Below the pieces are notes generated by a model. That model was not told where the DNA came from, did not search any database, and was given only the letters and a program-made list of their open reading frames with translations. Shown here in pieces: positions 12,931-27,200 of a stretch of 64,000 nt of DNA; the stretch's first letter is position 1; each line of letters begins with the position of its first letter. The position numbers and the translations under genes were made by a program. Source of the stretch: Isoetes taiwanensis (taxonomy: Eukaryota; Streptophyta; Lycopodiopsida; Isoetales; Isoetaceae); NCBI GenBank assembly GCA_021234155.1, contig JAJEKV010000032.1, forward strand, positions 2,698,783 through 2,762,782. The letters are read 5' to 3'.

Positions 12931-13482
12931 CTTTAAATTTAAGGTCTGTGAAAGATCTTCCTTAGCAGGTATTTGGTCTATTACAAAGGCCAAAACCAAT
13001 TGACAATTCATGTGGTCATTGGTTTTCCTAAGACCACTTTACCTAAGGGCTGCTTGTTCTATAAATAATTTAATACAATCCCTTTTGTGCTCAATATCAC
13101 AAATTCGACAACCTCGCCCTATCGATGTTCACAAACAACTCCAATCTTGCAATGATTCAAGTTTATACACAACTACTAGTTGGTATAACTTCTCACCATA
13201 CACTCATCACGAATGCCTAAACCCTAAATCCTATGTCATGTCATTGATCATTTGATACAATGATTTTCCATAAAATTGCCAGCATAAGTACCCTCTCAAA
13301 ATAAACTTGACAACAGAAACGAAAATGAGATGAATCACATCAAGTCTTGCGTACATCAATGCTTGTCATTGCTAGAATGCCTGACATTGCTAGGCACCCG
13401 TTTATTAATGTACTTCCATTAAGAAAATTATTGTCATTTGAGTCAAATACCCTATTTCTAGGGGTTTTTTGGAATATATGTA

Positions 13483-13580
13483 TGGGGGGATGGAAGTTGG
13501 GAAGCTGATTCCAGGGGGTCCTGCGACCGGCGGGAGCCGGGAGCGGGTCCTGGAATCAGCGACCCAGCTTCATCCCCCCA
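13483..13580. repeat. Inverted repeat 1 upstream of the Ca2+-ATPase
   Basis: Arms 13483-13515 (TGGGGGGATGGAAG...CTGATTCCAGG) and 13549-13580 (CCTGGAATCAG...CTTCATCCCCCCA) pair at about 28 of 32 positions around a GC-rich 33-base loop. Confidence 0.85.
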
Positions 13581-13700
13581 CAACATGGCAACTGGGGAGA
13601 AGGGATTTAGCGGCTGATTACCTGTTCATGACCTGCTGAGCAGAATTGGAGTGCCGTTTTCCATTCTGGAGACGGAATGGGCTCCCCAGTTGCCATGTTG
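13581..13700. repeat. Inverted repeat 2, perfect 19-bp arms, upstream of the Ca2+-ATPase
   Basis: CAACATGGCAACTGGGGAG (13581-13599) and its exact reverse complement at 13682-13700 enclose 82 bases. It starts immediately after inverted repeat 1 and ends about 265 bases before the proposed start codon. Confidence 0.9.
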
Positions 13701-13964
13701 TAAACTTGACGGGGTATATCTAGAATTTTCCCAATTTATTTTATATTACTTACTAACAAAGCATTATATTGACCCTGGGAGAAGACTGATCATTTGGTTG
13801 TTAGGTATAAGAATTAAGCTGTCGTTCATATGGGTCTGGGTCTTTATCCGTGAGGTCAAAATGTACATGTTAACAGTTGACCTTGAATATATTAAGAATA
13901 TGAACGGGGGAAAAAAAATCAATGACATGTAGCCGACTGAGACTCTATCATTGAGCTCAACAAC

Positions 13965-15298
13965 ATGGTCGCTCTGGATGAACAAGGCTTGATACAGAAA
14001 AACAAGCCCAGTGTAGAGAACATCAGAAAATGGAGAGTGAGTGCCTTTTCCGATTGAGTTTATAGCTGATTTTCAAACCACAATACGTGCCTCCACATTC
14101 AGCACAAGGATTTTAGATATAATTTGAGTCCATGCATGACATCGGTCTACACAAGTTAAATAGAGGACTGTTGTTGTCTAAAGTTTGTCATTATCAGACT
14201 ACTTAGTCTCCCTAGTTAAAGACGTCTAGTGATTGTGCTATACGGCTTTGTTTCCAGGTCAAACAACTTATTCTGTTTTGCAATTCTAATGATCAATTGC
14301 CGTTGAACAGAAAACAATACTCCAATTGTATGCTCTATCCCGGTTCCAATACCCAATTTGTATAGGAACTCTGCCAATTAAACGATTCAGAACATGTGCC
14401 AATGCTATTAAGGTATGTAAGGATGCAATAAACACTTGGAGGAACTCCTTGATGCCTAATTGGAATAAGGTTTTATCAGGCGGTACAAAGATTCAAGGAA
14501 GCAGGCATTAAAGATGGCACAGGTATAAATTGGTGTTGGAATTTCCATTAATTCCAGATGTTTAAACTGTGATGCGAGCATAGCAATTTACTAGTCTTTT
14601 ATCATGGCTATTACCAACTTTAACTTACATGGCCATGATTTTATGTATAGATAGTCTTCTGGGGGACTATAAGATTACGTCAGAAGAGCTAGTAAGGTTG
14701 ATTGAAGAGCGTGACATTAATGCGCTTGAAGCATTTGGTGGGGTAAGCACAACGGGATTAAATCAATTAGTATTTGCTTAATGTACATATTATCTGGGTT
14801 GCAAGACACTGTTGTCCCAATAGTTGTCTTTTTTCATATCAGAAGTTTGTTTAAGTTATTGCTTCCTGCTCAATGGACAACAGGATATTTTATCTCAAGG
14901 AAATTCAGCTCCATAGGCACTGGGTGCAGAGTATAGTAGTTTGGTGTTCTTTGTGTTCTTATCGTAGTATCATGTTCCTAAATTTATATTGGCGATTTTA
15001 GGTCGAAGCTATAGCAATTTCTCTAGGAACCTGTTTAAAGAATGGAATTGATGGTCATCATGACGACATAGAAAGAAGGAAGAATCAGTTCGGGGAAAAT
15101 AATTATCCAAGAAAACCGCCTAAGAAGTTTCTGGTATGAAGGTTCTAATCCTTTCTTTCTCACTATTTTAGCAGAAGACATTCTCTCAATCAAATATGTT
15201 GCATGCAGATGTTTGTTTGGAATGCCTTCCAAGATACTACTTTGGCCATTTTAATATTGTGTGCTGTTCTATCATTGATTCTAGGGATTAGTACAAAG
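13965..15298 (+). CDS. ACA: Ca2+-ATPase exons 1-6: N-terminal autoinhibitory region and first membrane helix
   Basis: Exon 1 starts at ATG 13965 (stop in frame at 13938) and ends SVENIRKWR before GTGAGT at 14037. Exon 2 continues [14 protein letters not shown], which lines up with the W..A.LVLN.SRRFRYT calmodulin-binding helix of ACA8-type pumps, then FRTCANAIK. Exon 3 gives [14 protein letters not shown], the family's hydrophobic-FKEAG segment. Exon 4 gives [19 protein letters not shown] followed by AFGG. Exon 5 gives [20 protein letters not shown] then YPRKPPKKF, the cytosolic linker before helix M1. Exon 6 ([20 protein letters not shown]...) is M1. All donors and acceptors are GT-AG. The N-terminus before the conserved tryptophan is only about 22 residues, shorter than the roughly 45-50 in Arabidopsis relatives, so an upstream coding exon could be missing. 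Confidence 0.88.
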
Positions 15299-18200
15299 GT
15301 AAGACTTCTCTTTGCTTGTTAATTTTCATTATCGATTTTTGGCAGGGCTGAAACGCCCATTTGGTCCAGCTAAAAATCTAAATTGATAATACAATAGAGC
15401 AAAATGAGCAAGTTATAAACATCTGAAGATAAAAGTCAATGCAAGAGCTTGGGAACCATGAAATTAAAAGAAACGCATTGCTTGGGGACTCAGGCAGCCA
15501 AGTTCTCTTATATTGCAATTCGCAAGGCATAGTCTGGAGCTGTATCGTATAGCTGTTAGAATAAGTGAAACACATGACACGTGTCATCTTAGTAGAGACA
15601 CACTGCATGTTAGAAGTACTTGTACGCGAGACTTTGTCTTTGTTGTACCTCTCTGGTTTTGCTAATGGACAGTTCCGCTTTCTTATGTGCTGATCTCTTC
15701 TCTGAGTTTGGTCCAAATCGAGTATGGTATCAGAGCCAAGAGAGTTCTGGCCTATCTAAGAGGCACATTGGATGAAGAAAGATTTTATGCAAAATCCACT
15801 GGTACTTTGTTAGACATCTATGCAGATGCAGATCATGCAACTTTTTTAGACTTGCGGAAGTCTACCACTGGGATGGTGACCATGCTTGGTCCAAATGTGC
15901 GTGCTTGGCTCACAGAAAAAACAGTCCACTGTCTCTAAAAGTACGACCGAGGCTGAAATCAAAGCAATGAGTACATGATACAGGAAATGCTTTGGCTTCA
16001 AAACCTGTTAGCTGGTTTGCAATCTTTAAGGTCGTGCTCTATTGTGGCAATCAGAGTGCTATTGAGCTGACAAAGGATTTTAGCTATCATCCTAAAACAA
16101 AAAGAACAGGTGCAGTTGGGCACATGTTCAGTCATCATTGTTCTTCTGACAACCAAATTGCTGATGGCTTGGGGAAGTGGTAACAGCAAGTTCAGCTTTT
16201 TTTTGTCATACAAAAACAAACCATTCCAATCAGTTTATTATGTTTTAGTATCTGATTTTTACTAGTCATTTGTTTCAGAGGAATTGTTAAATTAAGTACA
16301 CGTGTCATCTTGGAAGAGACACACTGCATGTTAATACTTGTCGGTGAGATCTCATTTTTGTTGTAACTCTCTGGTTTTGCTAATAGACAGTTCCGTTTTC
16401 CTATATGTCTCTTCTCTGAGTTTGGTCCAAATTGAGTAATAGCAAGTGAAATTGTTGGAGGAAAGCAACAAATCGTTATGCGCATGTCCTCACAAGCAAT
16501 TACAGGTGAAATGCAGATTAGTTACATTTCAATTTCCATGGACGTAGCTTCCCTGGTTTGAGTCACGTGACAGCTTACACCAACATGCTTCGGTTGCAGG
16601 CAAATAAGAAATGTTACAAAAGCAAGTTGTAAAGCAATAGCTAAAAGGTTACTGTGCTAAAAGAAAAGAGTACAATGAAGAGGCAACAGCTGCCACAAGT
16701 GAGGGAAAACAGCAAGAGGATTGAGGTGTCAAAAATATTGGAACATATGTTACTGGCACATGATGATGTTATAGTATGCTGGCGTGTCATCCCAGTCCTG
16801 ACACCTGTACTGTGTCAGTAAGTGAGCTAGCATTAACAGTTAGTAACAAAGTTGATGGCTAATTTAGTGGTGCATGAAAGGTAAGAGTTGGCACTTTAAA
16901 GTTAAGAGGATGCTCCTAAATGATGTTGAAGGCCTTCAGGAAGAGGATATAAGTACCACATCCCATATCGAAGGATGGATATGCACTCCTCAGCTAAACA
17001 TCTCATGAAGCAGCTACATCTCATGAATCTGGAGATCAGGATGTCTAGAGATATGTTTCTCTTGTGTGCCAGCTCCCAGCTTGGTGGGAAGTTCTGAGCT
17101 CAAGGTTGGCTGGCGAGTTATTTCACCATCTCTGCTGTCCTTGTGGATTGTGGCCATATTCCTCTTGCGGTCCCTATGTGGGCTTAGCTTGATTTCACTT
17201 GCTGTTTGTAATACTAGTAGGCAAATACAATCTTTCTTTCTGACTTTCTTTCCTCGTGCCAATTACTAGATAAAGAGATTAAAGGTCGGAAGCTACACAT
17301 GTAATTATAGATCAACCCAATGTAATATACGTTCTATCTAATTTTCAGAATGTATAAGGTATCATTTTGTATTCTTTTACCAGGGCATTAAGCGAGGATG
17401 GTACGATGGCACAAGCATTGGTTTGGCTGTTGCACTTGTTGTAATCGTTACAGGTTGGTTTAAACATTTGAAGAAAATGAAGTCCTGCATATGTTCCACC
17501 TTGGCTCCTTATTAATGATAATTTCTGACTCTGTTGTGGAAACATCAGCATGCAGTGATTATAAACAATCGTTGCAGTTTCAAACGCTTAATGAAGTGAA
17601 GCGAAATGTCAACATAAAGGTGGGTATGGTTTCTGCAAGGAACAAACATAGACTTGATGTTTGTTGGATTATGACCAACATATGAGCAGTCAACATGTCT
17701 TGTCTTCATATCTAGGCATCTGAATATTTTCATCATCAGGTTATTCGGGGGGGAAGGACGTTATCTTTATCGATATATGAGCTTGTAGTTGGAGACGTTG
17801 CACCCTTGAATATTGGGGATCAGGTACCTAATATTTTTCTTGGGATGTGTCTTGACACTGGATCAATATCATAATGGGGCACATGGGGAGGGATCATGTA
17901 CAAAAGGTGGCAAGCTAAAATGTTTGCTGCAATTACAACAAAAGTAGTCTGAGAAATGTGAAATATCTATTTGTTCCACTGTAGTAGCCAGAATGAAACA
18001 AACTTTGCTGGATTTGATTTGTTTTGCATCCCCGATACGAAATTGAAATTAACATCTTATTCATATCTCTTTGAGACCCTTCAGATAAGAATTTTAAAAT
18101 AATGTTGAAAAAAGAACTCATACGAGCTATGAGATATCTAAACTATATAGTATCCAGTCGCTGCAAATGCGTTTGTCATACTTGCAATAGTTCTCTTTTA

Positions 18201-21200
18201 TAGGCTGCTAGTCTTTTGGTGGACCTCTATTATCATAGACGTTCCTCATGTTGCCTTCCTGAATATTATGGTACCTCTGCACTGTTCCATATCTGCAGTG
18301 TTCCATATGCTGGATATTAAATAAATAGTCTTGATTAGCTTGTGATCTGAAACATCACATGCAAGGTCCAGCCTCTGGGGCTTTACAAATGGCCCCATTC
18401 AACCTGTAGATGATGGGAAGGATCTAGCCCGCATTCTACAGATCAAATGTCTAAGGCCACAGCTAGTTTTGTGCCAGTTCTTACTGGCGCTACATTGTAT
18501 AAGTACAACCTGACTTCAGGTTAAACTGATGAAGTGTAGTGTGGTCTTTACATTCCACTGGATTTATCCACCAAAAAGCTACCCACTGTTATATACTGTT
18601 AGTTTAGTGGAGGAGAGAAGAAGAAACGCAGATGACAGCACCGACAAAAAGATGCATTATTCAAAGACGTCCAGATAAAAAATACATTTTGCAGGGTCAA
18701 AATTAGAAAGTTTATCCATCCTAAAGACCACATGTCAATTCCTACATAGGCTCTACTTTTATATTATGTACATTATGTACATGACATATTTGCACCATTA
18801 ACTAACATTGCTAACAAATCCTCCCCTTAATGTGCAAATGCCGGCACTCCATGACGATGCTGCAGGTTATTTCAGAAAGTTCGATGATGAGACCACTCCA
18901 AGATGTTGCCGCCTGAGATCCTCGAACTTTGTTCTGGAAAGTCCTTTTGTCAAATTATCAGCTACTTGTTGATCTGTTCTGCAATGAACTAGATCAGCAA
19001 TACCACTTTCAACTGCTTCCCTAATAAACTGATAATGAGTAGCAAGGTGTTTTGTTCTGCTGTGAAATACTGGATTTTTAGTCAAGTAAATACTGCGTAT
19101 GTTAGCACAGTAGATTTTTACTGATTCTTGCTGACCGAATACCAGGTTTGCTAACAACACCTACCACATGACTTCTGAAAGCAACAGGGAACAAAATATA
19201 TATTCAGCCTCCGTTGAGATTATAGACACCCATTATCCTGTTTCTTGCTCAACCAGCTTACGCTAGCTGATCAAACTGAATACATAAGCTCGTGCAGATC
19301 TCCTATCATCCCGCGCATCCTGCATGATCCCAGCATCACAATATCCCTGCAGCAAAAGTTGCGAATTTCTCATAACTCCATTATTCAGTGTACGCTTTAA
19401 GGTACCTTAGAACTTGTTTGGCGTATCCAGCGGGAGTTACAGTAGGCTTAGACATAAACTTCTCAACACTCCTACAAGCGTAAGAAATGTCGGAGCCTCC
19501 TGATTGTCAGCTATATGAGAGATCCAGCAGGCTGACTATATATGTCCTTGTCAAAGAGTATTCTGCTTTGACAAGCTTTGACCCCTAAACCAACTTCAGT
19601 GAAAAGGCCTTGTGGCTAACATCCTTCCATGTGAAATTTCTTTAAAATCTCATGTGCATACTTGCTGCGAAAATCCCCTGCACATCATGCTGCCATATCT
19701 CTATTCAAGGAAATGATAGGAACCCTAAGTCCGACATTTCAAATTTTCTTCCAGCATTGCTTTCAGTTCTGAATTTTTCCAATGAATTACCTGTGATTAT
19801 GAGCTCGTCAATACTCAAGTAGCGATTATCAAAGTTTCACTACCATTCAACTTTACATATAAAAGTGATCGCGTCCTTCTCCTACATTCTTTATGCGAGA
19901 ACATCATGGATTCTGCTGTACCATGCACGAGGTGCTTTCGTTTTCAACCCATACAAGATTTTCCCAATTTACAAAAAATGCTCCTTTACCTGGCACCTCG
20001 TAACCTAATGGCTGCTCCATGTAGACCTCCTCCTCGAGGTTGCCATGTAAGAATGCATTCTTTACATCCATTTGATGTAATGGCCAATTTTGGTTTGCAG
20101 CTAAGGCAATGATTGTTCTTACCGTTGCCATCTTCACGACGGGAGCGAATCTTTCTTCGTAGTTGATTCCTTCCCTTTGTGAGTAACCTTTTTGCGACCA
20201 GCCTTGCGTTGTACTTATCTATGCTGCCATCAGCCTTATATTTTGGCTTCCTCTTCTACCAAATTATCAGCAACAACGAGGTAGAGGTCGAACAGGTTAT
20301 GCTAACGCTCCATGGAATGGTGATGATCAAACCGTAAGGAATATGTCCTCTACCGCTAGCACATACATAATGTGATAACCTTAATTAGTGCTATGCTGCC
20401 ACGGTCAAGTCTCAACCACAATCCTCATATATAACTAGAAAACATTCCAAGTATCCAACATGCCCATTGACTCACTGTTAAGCCTATAAAGGGCATAGCA
20501 CATCCTTACAAGGTCAGACCCATGCTCTGGTTTGGTATCAAGGTTTAATACTATGCCAATTTTTAGAATACTGGCCACATATGTTAGACCCTGGTCACAG
20601 ATCTACCAAAATCAGTATAAATATACCCTGGAATATCCTGGTCATGTCTCAGTTCTTAGAATTCTGTTTGCAGAAGGAATGTTCTTTTTACCTGTTTTAA
20701 CATCTATTTCTAACCTGTTCATAGCATATATCACGTGTATAAGTAAAATACTAAATCCTTATTGTGGTCCCATCTAGATACATGGGTTGCCAGCACATGT
20801 GTGCTTAAGCTTATAGCTAATCACTGACAACTTGCATTGTAATAGTAATATAATAACCACAGGTTAGACTACACTGCATGACCATATTTTTGACATATTG
20901 TCCCTGATGGAAGAGGAAAAGGAAGTACAAAAGAAACTTATAATCGACCATACTTTGACATATTGTCCCTGATGGAAAAGGGAAAGGAAGCAGAAAAGAA
21001 ACTTATTATCTATGAGTGGTTCCTATGTAATTGCGAAAAGCTTTCTAAATTTTCAATGGAATTTTCTCAAACTTAGGTACCTGCAGATGGGCTTCTAATT
21101 CATGGGCATTCTCTCAGCATAGATGAATCTAGTATGACTGGTGAAAGCGAACAGGTACTTATATTTGGTGCCAACAACCAAGTTTTGTCATTCATTATTA

Positions 21201-24200
21201 TGAGAACTTGCTGGAAACTTGAGGATAGGTTAATAGATATGAATACCACTTTGCTTGCTGAAGAAATAACACACTAGAGACATCCTGTTAGCTTTCAAAG
21301 TGCACGGTAAAATAGCAAGCAAGAAAACAAAGCAAAACATAACAAGAACATACAAGACCTTATCACACATTGACAAAAGCTAACAAGTACCTGTGTGGGT
21401 TTAAAATATGACCTGGTGCTGTGTCTATGCAGCAAGGTTTTTCGTCTTCTTCTTTCAGTTACATTCCTTGTAGAGATGCCTTGCGTACATCCCTTGTAGA
21501 GATGCCTTGCATCGCATATATCGTCTCCCCTTGATTTTTCTTTTCTGTTATTACTATTCTCATGGAGTGATGCCAAAGGTAGAGGGCAGTATGGCAGTAT
21601 AGACAAATACAGGGCAATATATATGCAAGGCAAGACTTGTTGCAAAAGGTTATGCACAAAGAGAAGAAATAGATTACAAAGAGCCATTTGTCCAGGCTGC
21701 AAAGATGACAACAGTAAGGTCCATGATTGCCTTAGTTGCAAATCAGAATTGGCCATTGCATCAGTGTACTGGAGAAGGTTGACATGGAGGAGGTCTACAT
21801 GGAGCAGCCACTAGGTTTCGAGGTGCCAGGTAAGGAAACATTGGTTTGTAATTCGGAAAATCCCTGTATGCTTCGAAGCAAGAACCTTGCATGATACAAC
21901 AGAATCCATGATATTCTTGTGCATAAAGGATTTAAGAAAAAAAATGCTGATCACTCTCTTTATGTGCAACTGAATGGAGCTGAAATTTTGATAGCAGTGA
22001 TTTTTGTTGACAGCCTCATAATCACAGGTAATTCCAAAGCGAAAACCATGCGAAGAGAAATTTTGAAATATCTGACTTGAGCCTACTTCATTATTTCCTT
22101 GGCTTCAAGGTATGGCTACATGATGATGTGGGGTTTTTTCTTTCTGAAAGCAAGTATGCGCATGAGATTTTGAGAAAATTTTGCATGGAATGATGCAAGC
22201 CTTTGGCGACGCCAATTGAAGTCAAAGTTTGAGAAAGCAGAATGCTTTGACAAGAATATATACAGACAGCTCGTTGGATCTCTCATGTACTTGACAATAA
22301 TAAGGCCTGACACATTTCTCATGCTGTAGAAGTGTTGAGTAGGTTCATGTCTAAGCCTATTGTAACTCATTGGATAGCTGCCAAACGTTTTAAGGTACCT
22401 TAAAGATACACTGAAAAGTATGGATTGAATTATGATAAATTCCAGCTGCAGGGATACTGTATGCTGATCATGAAGGGTTCGCGGATGATAGGAGACCTGT
22501 AGGAGCTTATATGTTCACTTTTAGTTCAGTTGCAATAAGCTGGTTGAGCAAGGAACAGGTTACAGTGTCTATAAGCTCAACATGGGCTGAATATGAAGCT
22601 TGTTCTGCAGCAGCTTGTGAAGTGATGTGGTTGGGGAAGCTGCTAGCAAACTTGATATTTTGTTAGCAAGAATCAGTAAGAATCTACTGCGGCAACATGA
22701 GCAGCATCTGCTTGCCTAAAAACCTAGTATTTTACAGCAGAACAAAGCATATTGCTACTCATAGGGAAGCAGTTGAAAATCCTATTGTTGATCTAGTTCA
22801 CTGCAGAACAATCGCCAATTGACTTTTATCTTGGCAAAAGGACTTTCCAGAACAATGTTCGAGGACCTAAGGCAACGTCCTTGGAGTGGTCTCATCAACG
22901 TACTTTCTATAATAACCTGTAGCATTGTCATGGAGAGACGGAATTTGCACATTAAGGGGAGGATTTGTTAGACATGTTAATTAATGTGCAGATATACCTT
23001 GTACAAATGTACATAGTATAAAATAAAAGTCTCTAGTCAAGTTATGATAATTGTACATAAACCCCTAGCTTCTATCTGTAGACACAGGGGCTGTATCATG
23101 AACAACAAGCTGATCCTGCTGTTAATGGAGGAGAGGAGATGGCAGATATAGAGCACTGGCCAAAAGATCATCTTACTTTATTCCAAAGTGTCTAAAACAA
23201 AAATACATCTCTACAAGGCCATATTTAGAAAGTTTATCTAGTCCAAAACCACATGCCAACTCTGCGAGAGTAAATCTCCATATTTAACTCACTACTTATT
23301 CATACAATATATGTATTCTACAAATAGTTAGTAATCCCAGTTTACAACTGTTGTTCTCTGCCTAATATTCGTTTGTTCCCGATTCTACAGGTGTTTAAAA
23401 ATAGGATGCAACCTTTCCTGCTGTCTGGATGTAAAGTGGTGGATGGATTTGGAACAATGATAGTAAGAAATTCAAGCTCATCTCTGTTTGCCATATTTAG
23501 AAAAGCGTTATAATGTCTTAGCAAGAAAAAGGGTAGTAGGCAACTTCAGAATGGTCAGAAATAATATGGCCATTGAGCTTGTTTGCTGTTTTCCATTTGA
23601 TTAATTACCTATTGGGTGCATCTAGGAATACAATGGACAATTTCTGTTGAATTCAAATAAGCGGGTTCTAGGCATCAGCTTATCTGCATAAGTGCCAGAT
23701 GTTGTAACTATATTTTTGGTAAAAGATTGCGAATTGATAACATACAAAAAGTGAGCATTAAATCTGCTTTGATCCTCTAAATAAGATGTAACTATTTCAT
23801 GCACCTGAGAAAGGCTCATACTTTAGGCATTCTGAATGGTTGTTTTTTACAACGCAGCCATAAACCTTACCATAGAGATCTGCATACAGAAAATTAGGGG
23901 CTGAAACTTTACGTATCGTTCTGAAGAATTCTGCAGGGAGACGATGAATCCCCTTGGATTTGAGCCTTGTGAGGTCATTTTTTCTAAGATTGATATAGAA
24001 TCAAGAAATTATTTAACCTCTTGTATGGCAATCATTGAAGAGGCAGCAAAAGTAGGAAAGCTGAAATTTACGAAAGCTTTTGAGACAGTTCCCTGCAAAA
24101 GGTTGTTTCAAAGGCTCAGAGTGCTGGTTTGGGCAGTGTTGGATTTAGAAGAGTAAAGTAAGTGCACAGGGGTTAGACAGGGATGTTCTCTCTTCCCTAC

Positions 24201-27200
24201 ACTATTTGGCCTGAACATTGATGGGCTGGGGAGCTTTAAGCTTTAGGAGGGGAAGGATTTATGTTGGCTTAACAATGCATCCCAATCTCGTTGTATGCTG
24301 ACGATGATTTCCTCTTCCTGCAAAGCTCTTCAAAACCCCTTATCAGGCCTTGTGTAAAGAAAGGAAACAGCAAGTTAACCTGTAAAAGAACCAAAGTGAT
24401 GATCTTCAATACTTCTTGGGTGTGAATAAAAGATAATGCTTTCCTTTCTCGTGGGCAGGTTGTGGGAATTACATCATTTACTAGATTAGCGCTGCTCAAA
24501 TCAGGGTTGCTAACGGCTATGCCTCCCTCGCTCATTTAGAAAAGAAATGCTTCATTCCTATAGAGCTGCGCTTGAAAGGCATTTCAAGCGGTAAAGGTCT
24601 AGCATTAAATTTAGAAAGTAGAATCACATGTGGCATAAATATAGAAAGTAGAATAGCATGTGGCAACGAAGGTGTGCTTCTGATCATTCTAGACAAGAGA
24701 GATAGTTTATCCTTTCCAGTTGCGAGTTCATTCAAGCAAATGCATATGAAGCTCTTCTCTTTGACATGTTAGCAAAACCTAGTGTATAGAATATGCCATT
24801 TTGGGTAGCACACAAGAGAGCCTAGCATATGTTTCTTTAAAAACCTTGGCTAATCAAGGTAGGATAACACCTATATTGTCCAGATTCTCACTGGATAATA
24901 TCCCACCATTTTAATACAGTCTAGCAGCCCTAATTTGAAGATGAATCAGCAGCAGGTCAACCAACCAGCAGCAGCAGGTCGACCGACATGATTTAGAGCA
25001 GCTTTATGTTTCAAATCCTTGGCTGAATCCAGTGAGAAGCTTAATTGTTCAGTTCTCAGTGAATAAAATCTTTCCATTTCAAAACAATCTAGAAGCGCCT
25101 AAGTTGAAGATGAATCAGCAGCGGGTCAACCAACTTATCCGACATGATTTTGAGCAGTTCTTTCTCCTTTGGTGTTGGTGAAATCCCCATAGATGTTGCC
25201 AAAAGTAATGTCAGATTATATGTTGATGGACATTACTTGAAGTTTCATCAGTCTACGGATGTGATATATAATGACCAGCTTTTCATACGGTTCCTTGGAA
25301 AAGCATGTTTCAAAGGTTGCAAGCTGATTTGAGGTGTGTGCGATCGTTGTTGGCCAGGTGAGAATTGATGGGCATTGGCCGGAAGAAGTGGGCAGCACCA
25401 TTGGAGTTAAGCAGGGCTTCCCTCTTTCCCCTACTCTATTTGTCTGTTACATTGATTAGCTGGAGACTGTTGTGCAGACCTTAGGTGGGACCTTCTTCAA
25501 CTAAGGTCGCTTTATGTTGATGATGTCATATTGATGTTCTCTTCCCATCAAGGCCTTGAGAAGCATTTTGCAAAGAAAGAATTTCAGATAAACCTACAAA
25601 ATAAAGCTGATGGTTTTTAACATTTCTTAGAAGGAATTGAGGGATAATTCTTCCTTCTGTGATGGACAACCTGTTGCAATTATATCTGCATATACATATC
25701 TTGGAGTAAAGTTCTCCTGCCCGCTCTTCAGATTGAAAAGTGCTGCCCGCAGTAGGATTGCTAAAGGATACACCTCTCTTTCCCAGTGAGAAACAGTGCT
25801 TCCAAGCGTACGTTCAGGATTTTCAGAACCTTCCTATTTGACATGCTAGTAAGACCTGCTGCTTTTATATGGATCAGAAATTTGGGGAGTTGATTTGCTT
25901 GCGGAAAAGTGGCCTCAATTTGAGAGACTTCCAAGTATCTCTCTTATCTAGCATGATCAGAAGTAAACCTCAGTGCTGCACAAAATAATGCATGCTGAGT
26001 TTAATGCTAGGCTCTTAAAGCTCGGAGTGGCTTTCCAAGCAGCACTATCTTTTATTCATAAGCTTTGGAGTAATGCAAGAGGGACAACTGAGACTCCCTT
26101 AATTGGCCTTTGTCTCGTCAAAAGCTTTGGCTGGTCAAGGTTCTACAACCTGCTGGGGTGCAAGAACAGCTAAGATGTTTCATTCTTTAGGCTTGTTATT
26201 GAATAAAATTCTCTTTTTCAATATAATTTGCGGTGCCCAATGTAAAGCTAACTGGGCAGCAGGTGAACCAGCTTATTCATCATGATCTGGAGCAACTTTA
26301 AGAATCAAACACACGGCTAAATCTGCCTGAAGAATTATCTTCCTAAAGGAAATTTTACAAGAAGTTTTTGTGTTGATGGTTTTATTGTCAGACCTAGTTA
26401 TCTTTATATTGACCTCCTAAGATTCTCAATGGGGCAATTCAGAACGTCCTCTTATCAGCTGGAAATTGGGCTGCGTCGTGCTAAACATAGCAGTTTATGT
26501 AAAGGAATCTGAGGAACATTACCATCTTTACCTGCCCTGTCTATTATATCATAAGAGGAAGATATCACTGCCATGTTAGATTAGACACACATCCTTACAC
26601 CAGCTTATGAAATACTATGAAAAATGTGTATCTCCATTTCTGCATAAGCTTGCTCAGACATGAAGGAACGTCCTCAAAGATAGAGAACCCAAATGGCGTA
26701 AAGCAAACAGAAATCTCTGTATTTTTCCTTGTTGAGGCAGAGTCACAACAAAGTAGAAAGAAGTAGAAAGATAAGTCGAAAGATGGACAGCTCTCCAAAG
26801 AAATGGAAACAGCATGATTTTAACGCAGTGACATTAGCGGCCTCATAGAAAGTAAAACGGACAGCAAAAAAGAAGCATGAGCAATCATTTGAGTCTTTCC
26901 AGATGAGGAGTCATAATTTATTTATTTATTTATTTATTTATTTATTTTTGGGGATGGCGATTGGATCATCTTCCTGAAATTTTTGTTGAATTTGTAATGA
27001 TGTCTTTAATGAAGATTATGTTAGTGTCTTGGAGGCTATCACCCTTCTCGCCCTCCTTGCAGATCTACAAACTTGTATGTCCTTTGGTCAGACCCTTTAG
27101 GTTTTCTGTAGACGTTAAAATATCTTTCTTTCTTCTCAAATCCTGTTGAAATCAAATTAGATCTTGCAGGGCAAGGTTTAATCAATTTGAGAAATCTTGG

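Noticed and set aside
14413-14511. Read-through of exon 2 into a 61-codon frame ending [11 protein letters not shown]
   Set aside because: AAG/GTATGTAA at 14413 is a strong donor, and using exon 3 in another frame restores the family motif and the correct phase.
21295-21756. 153-codon frame on the minus strand
   Set aside because: Partly antisense to the Copia RT start and lacks any recognisable feature; low-complexity hydrophobic stretches look fortuitous.
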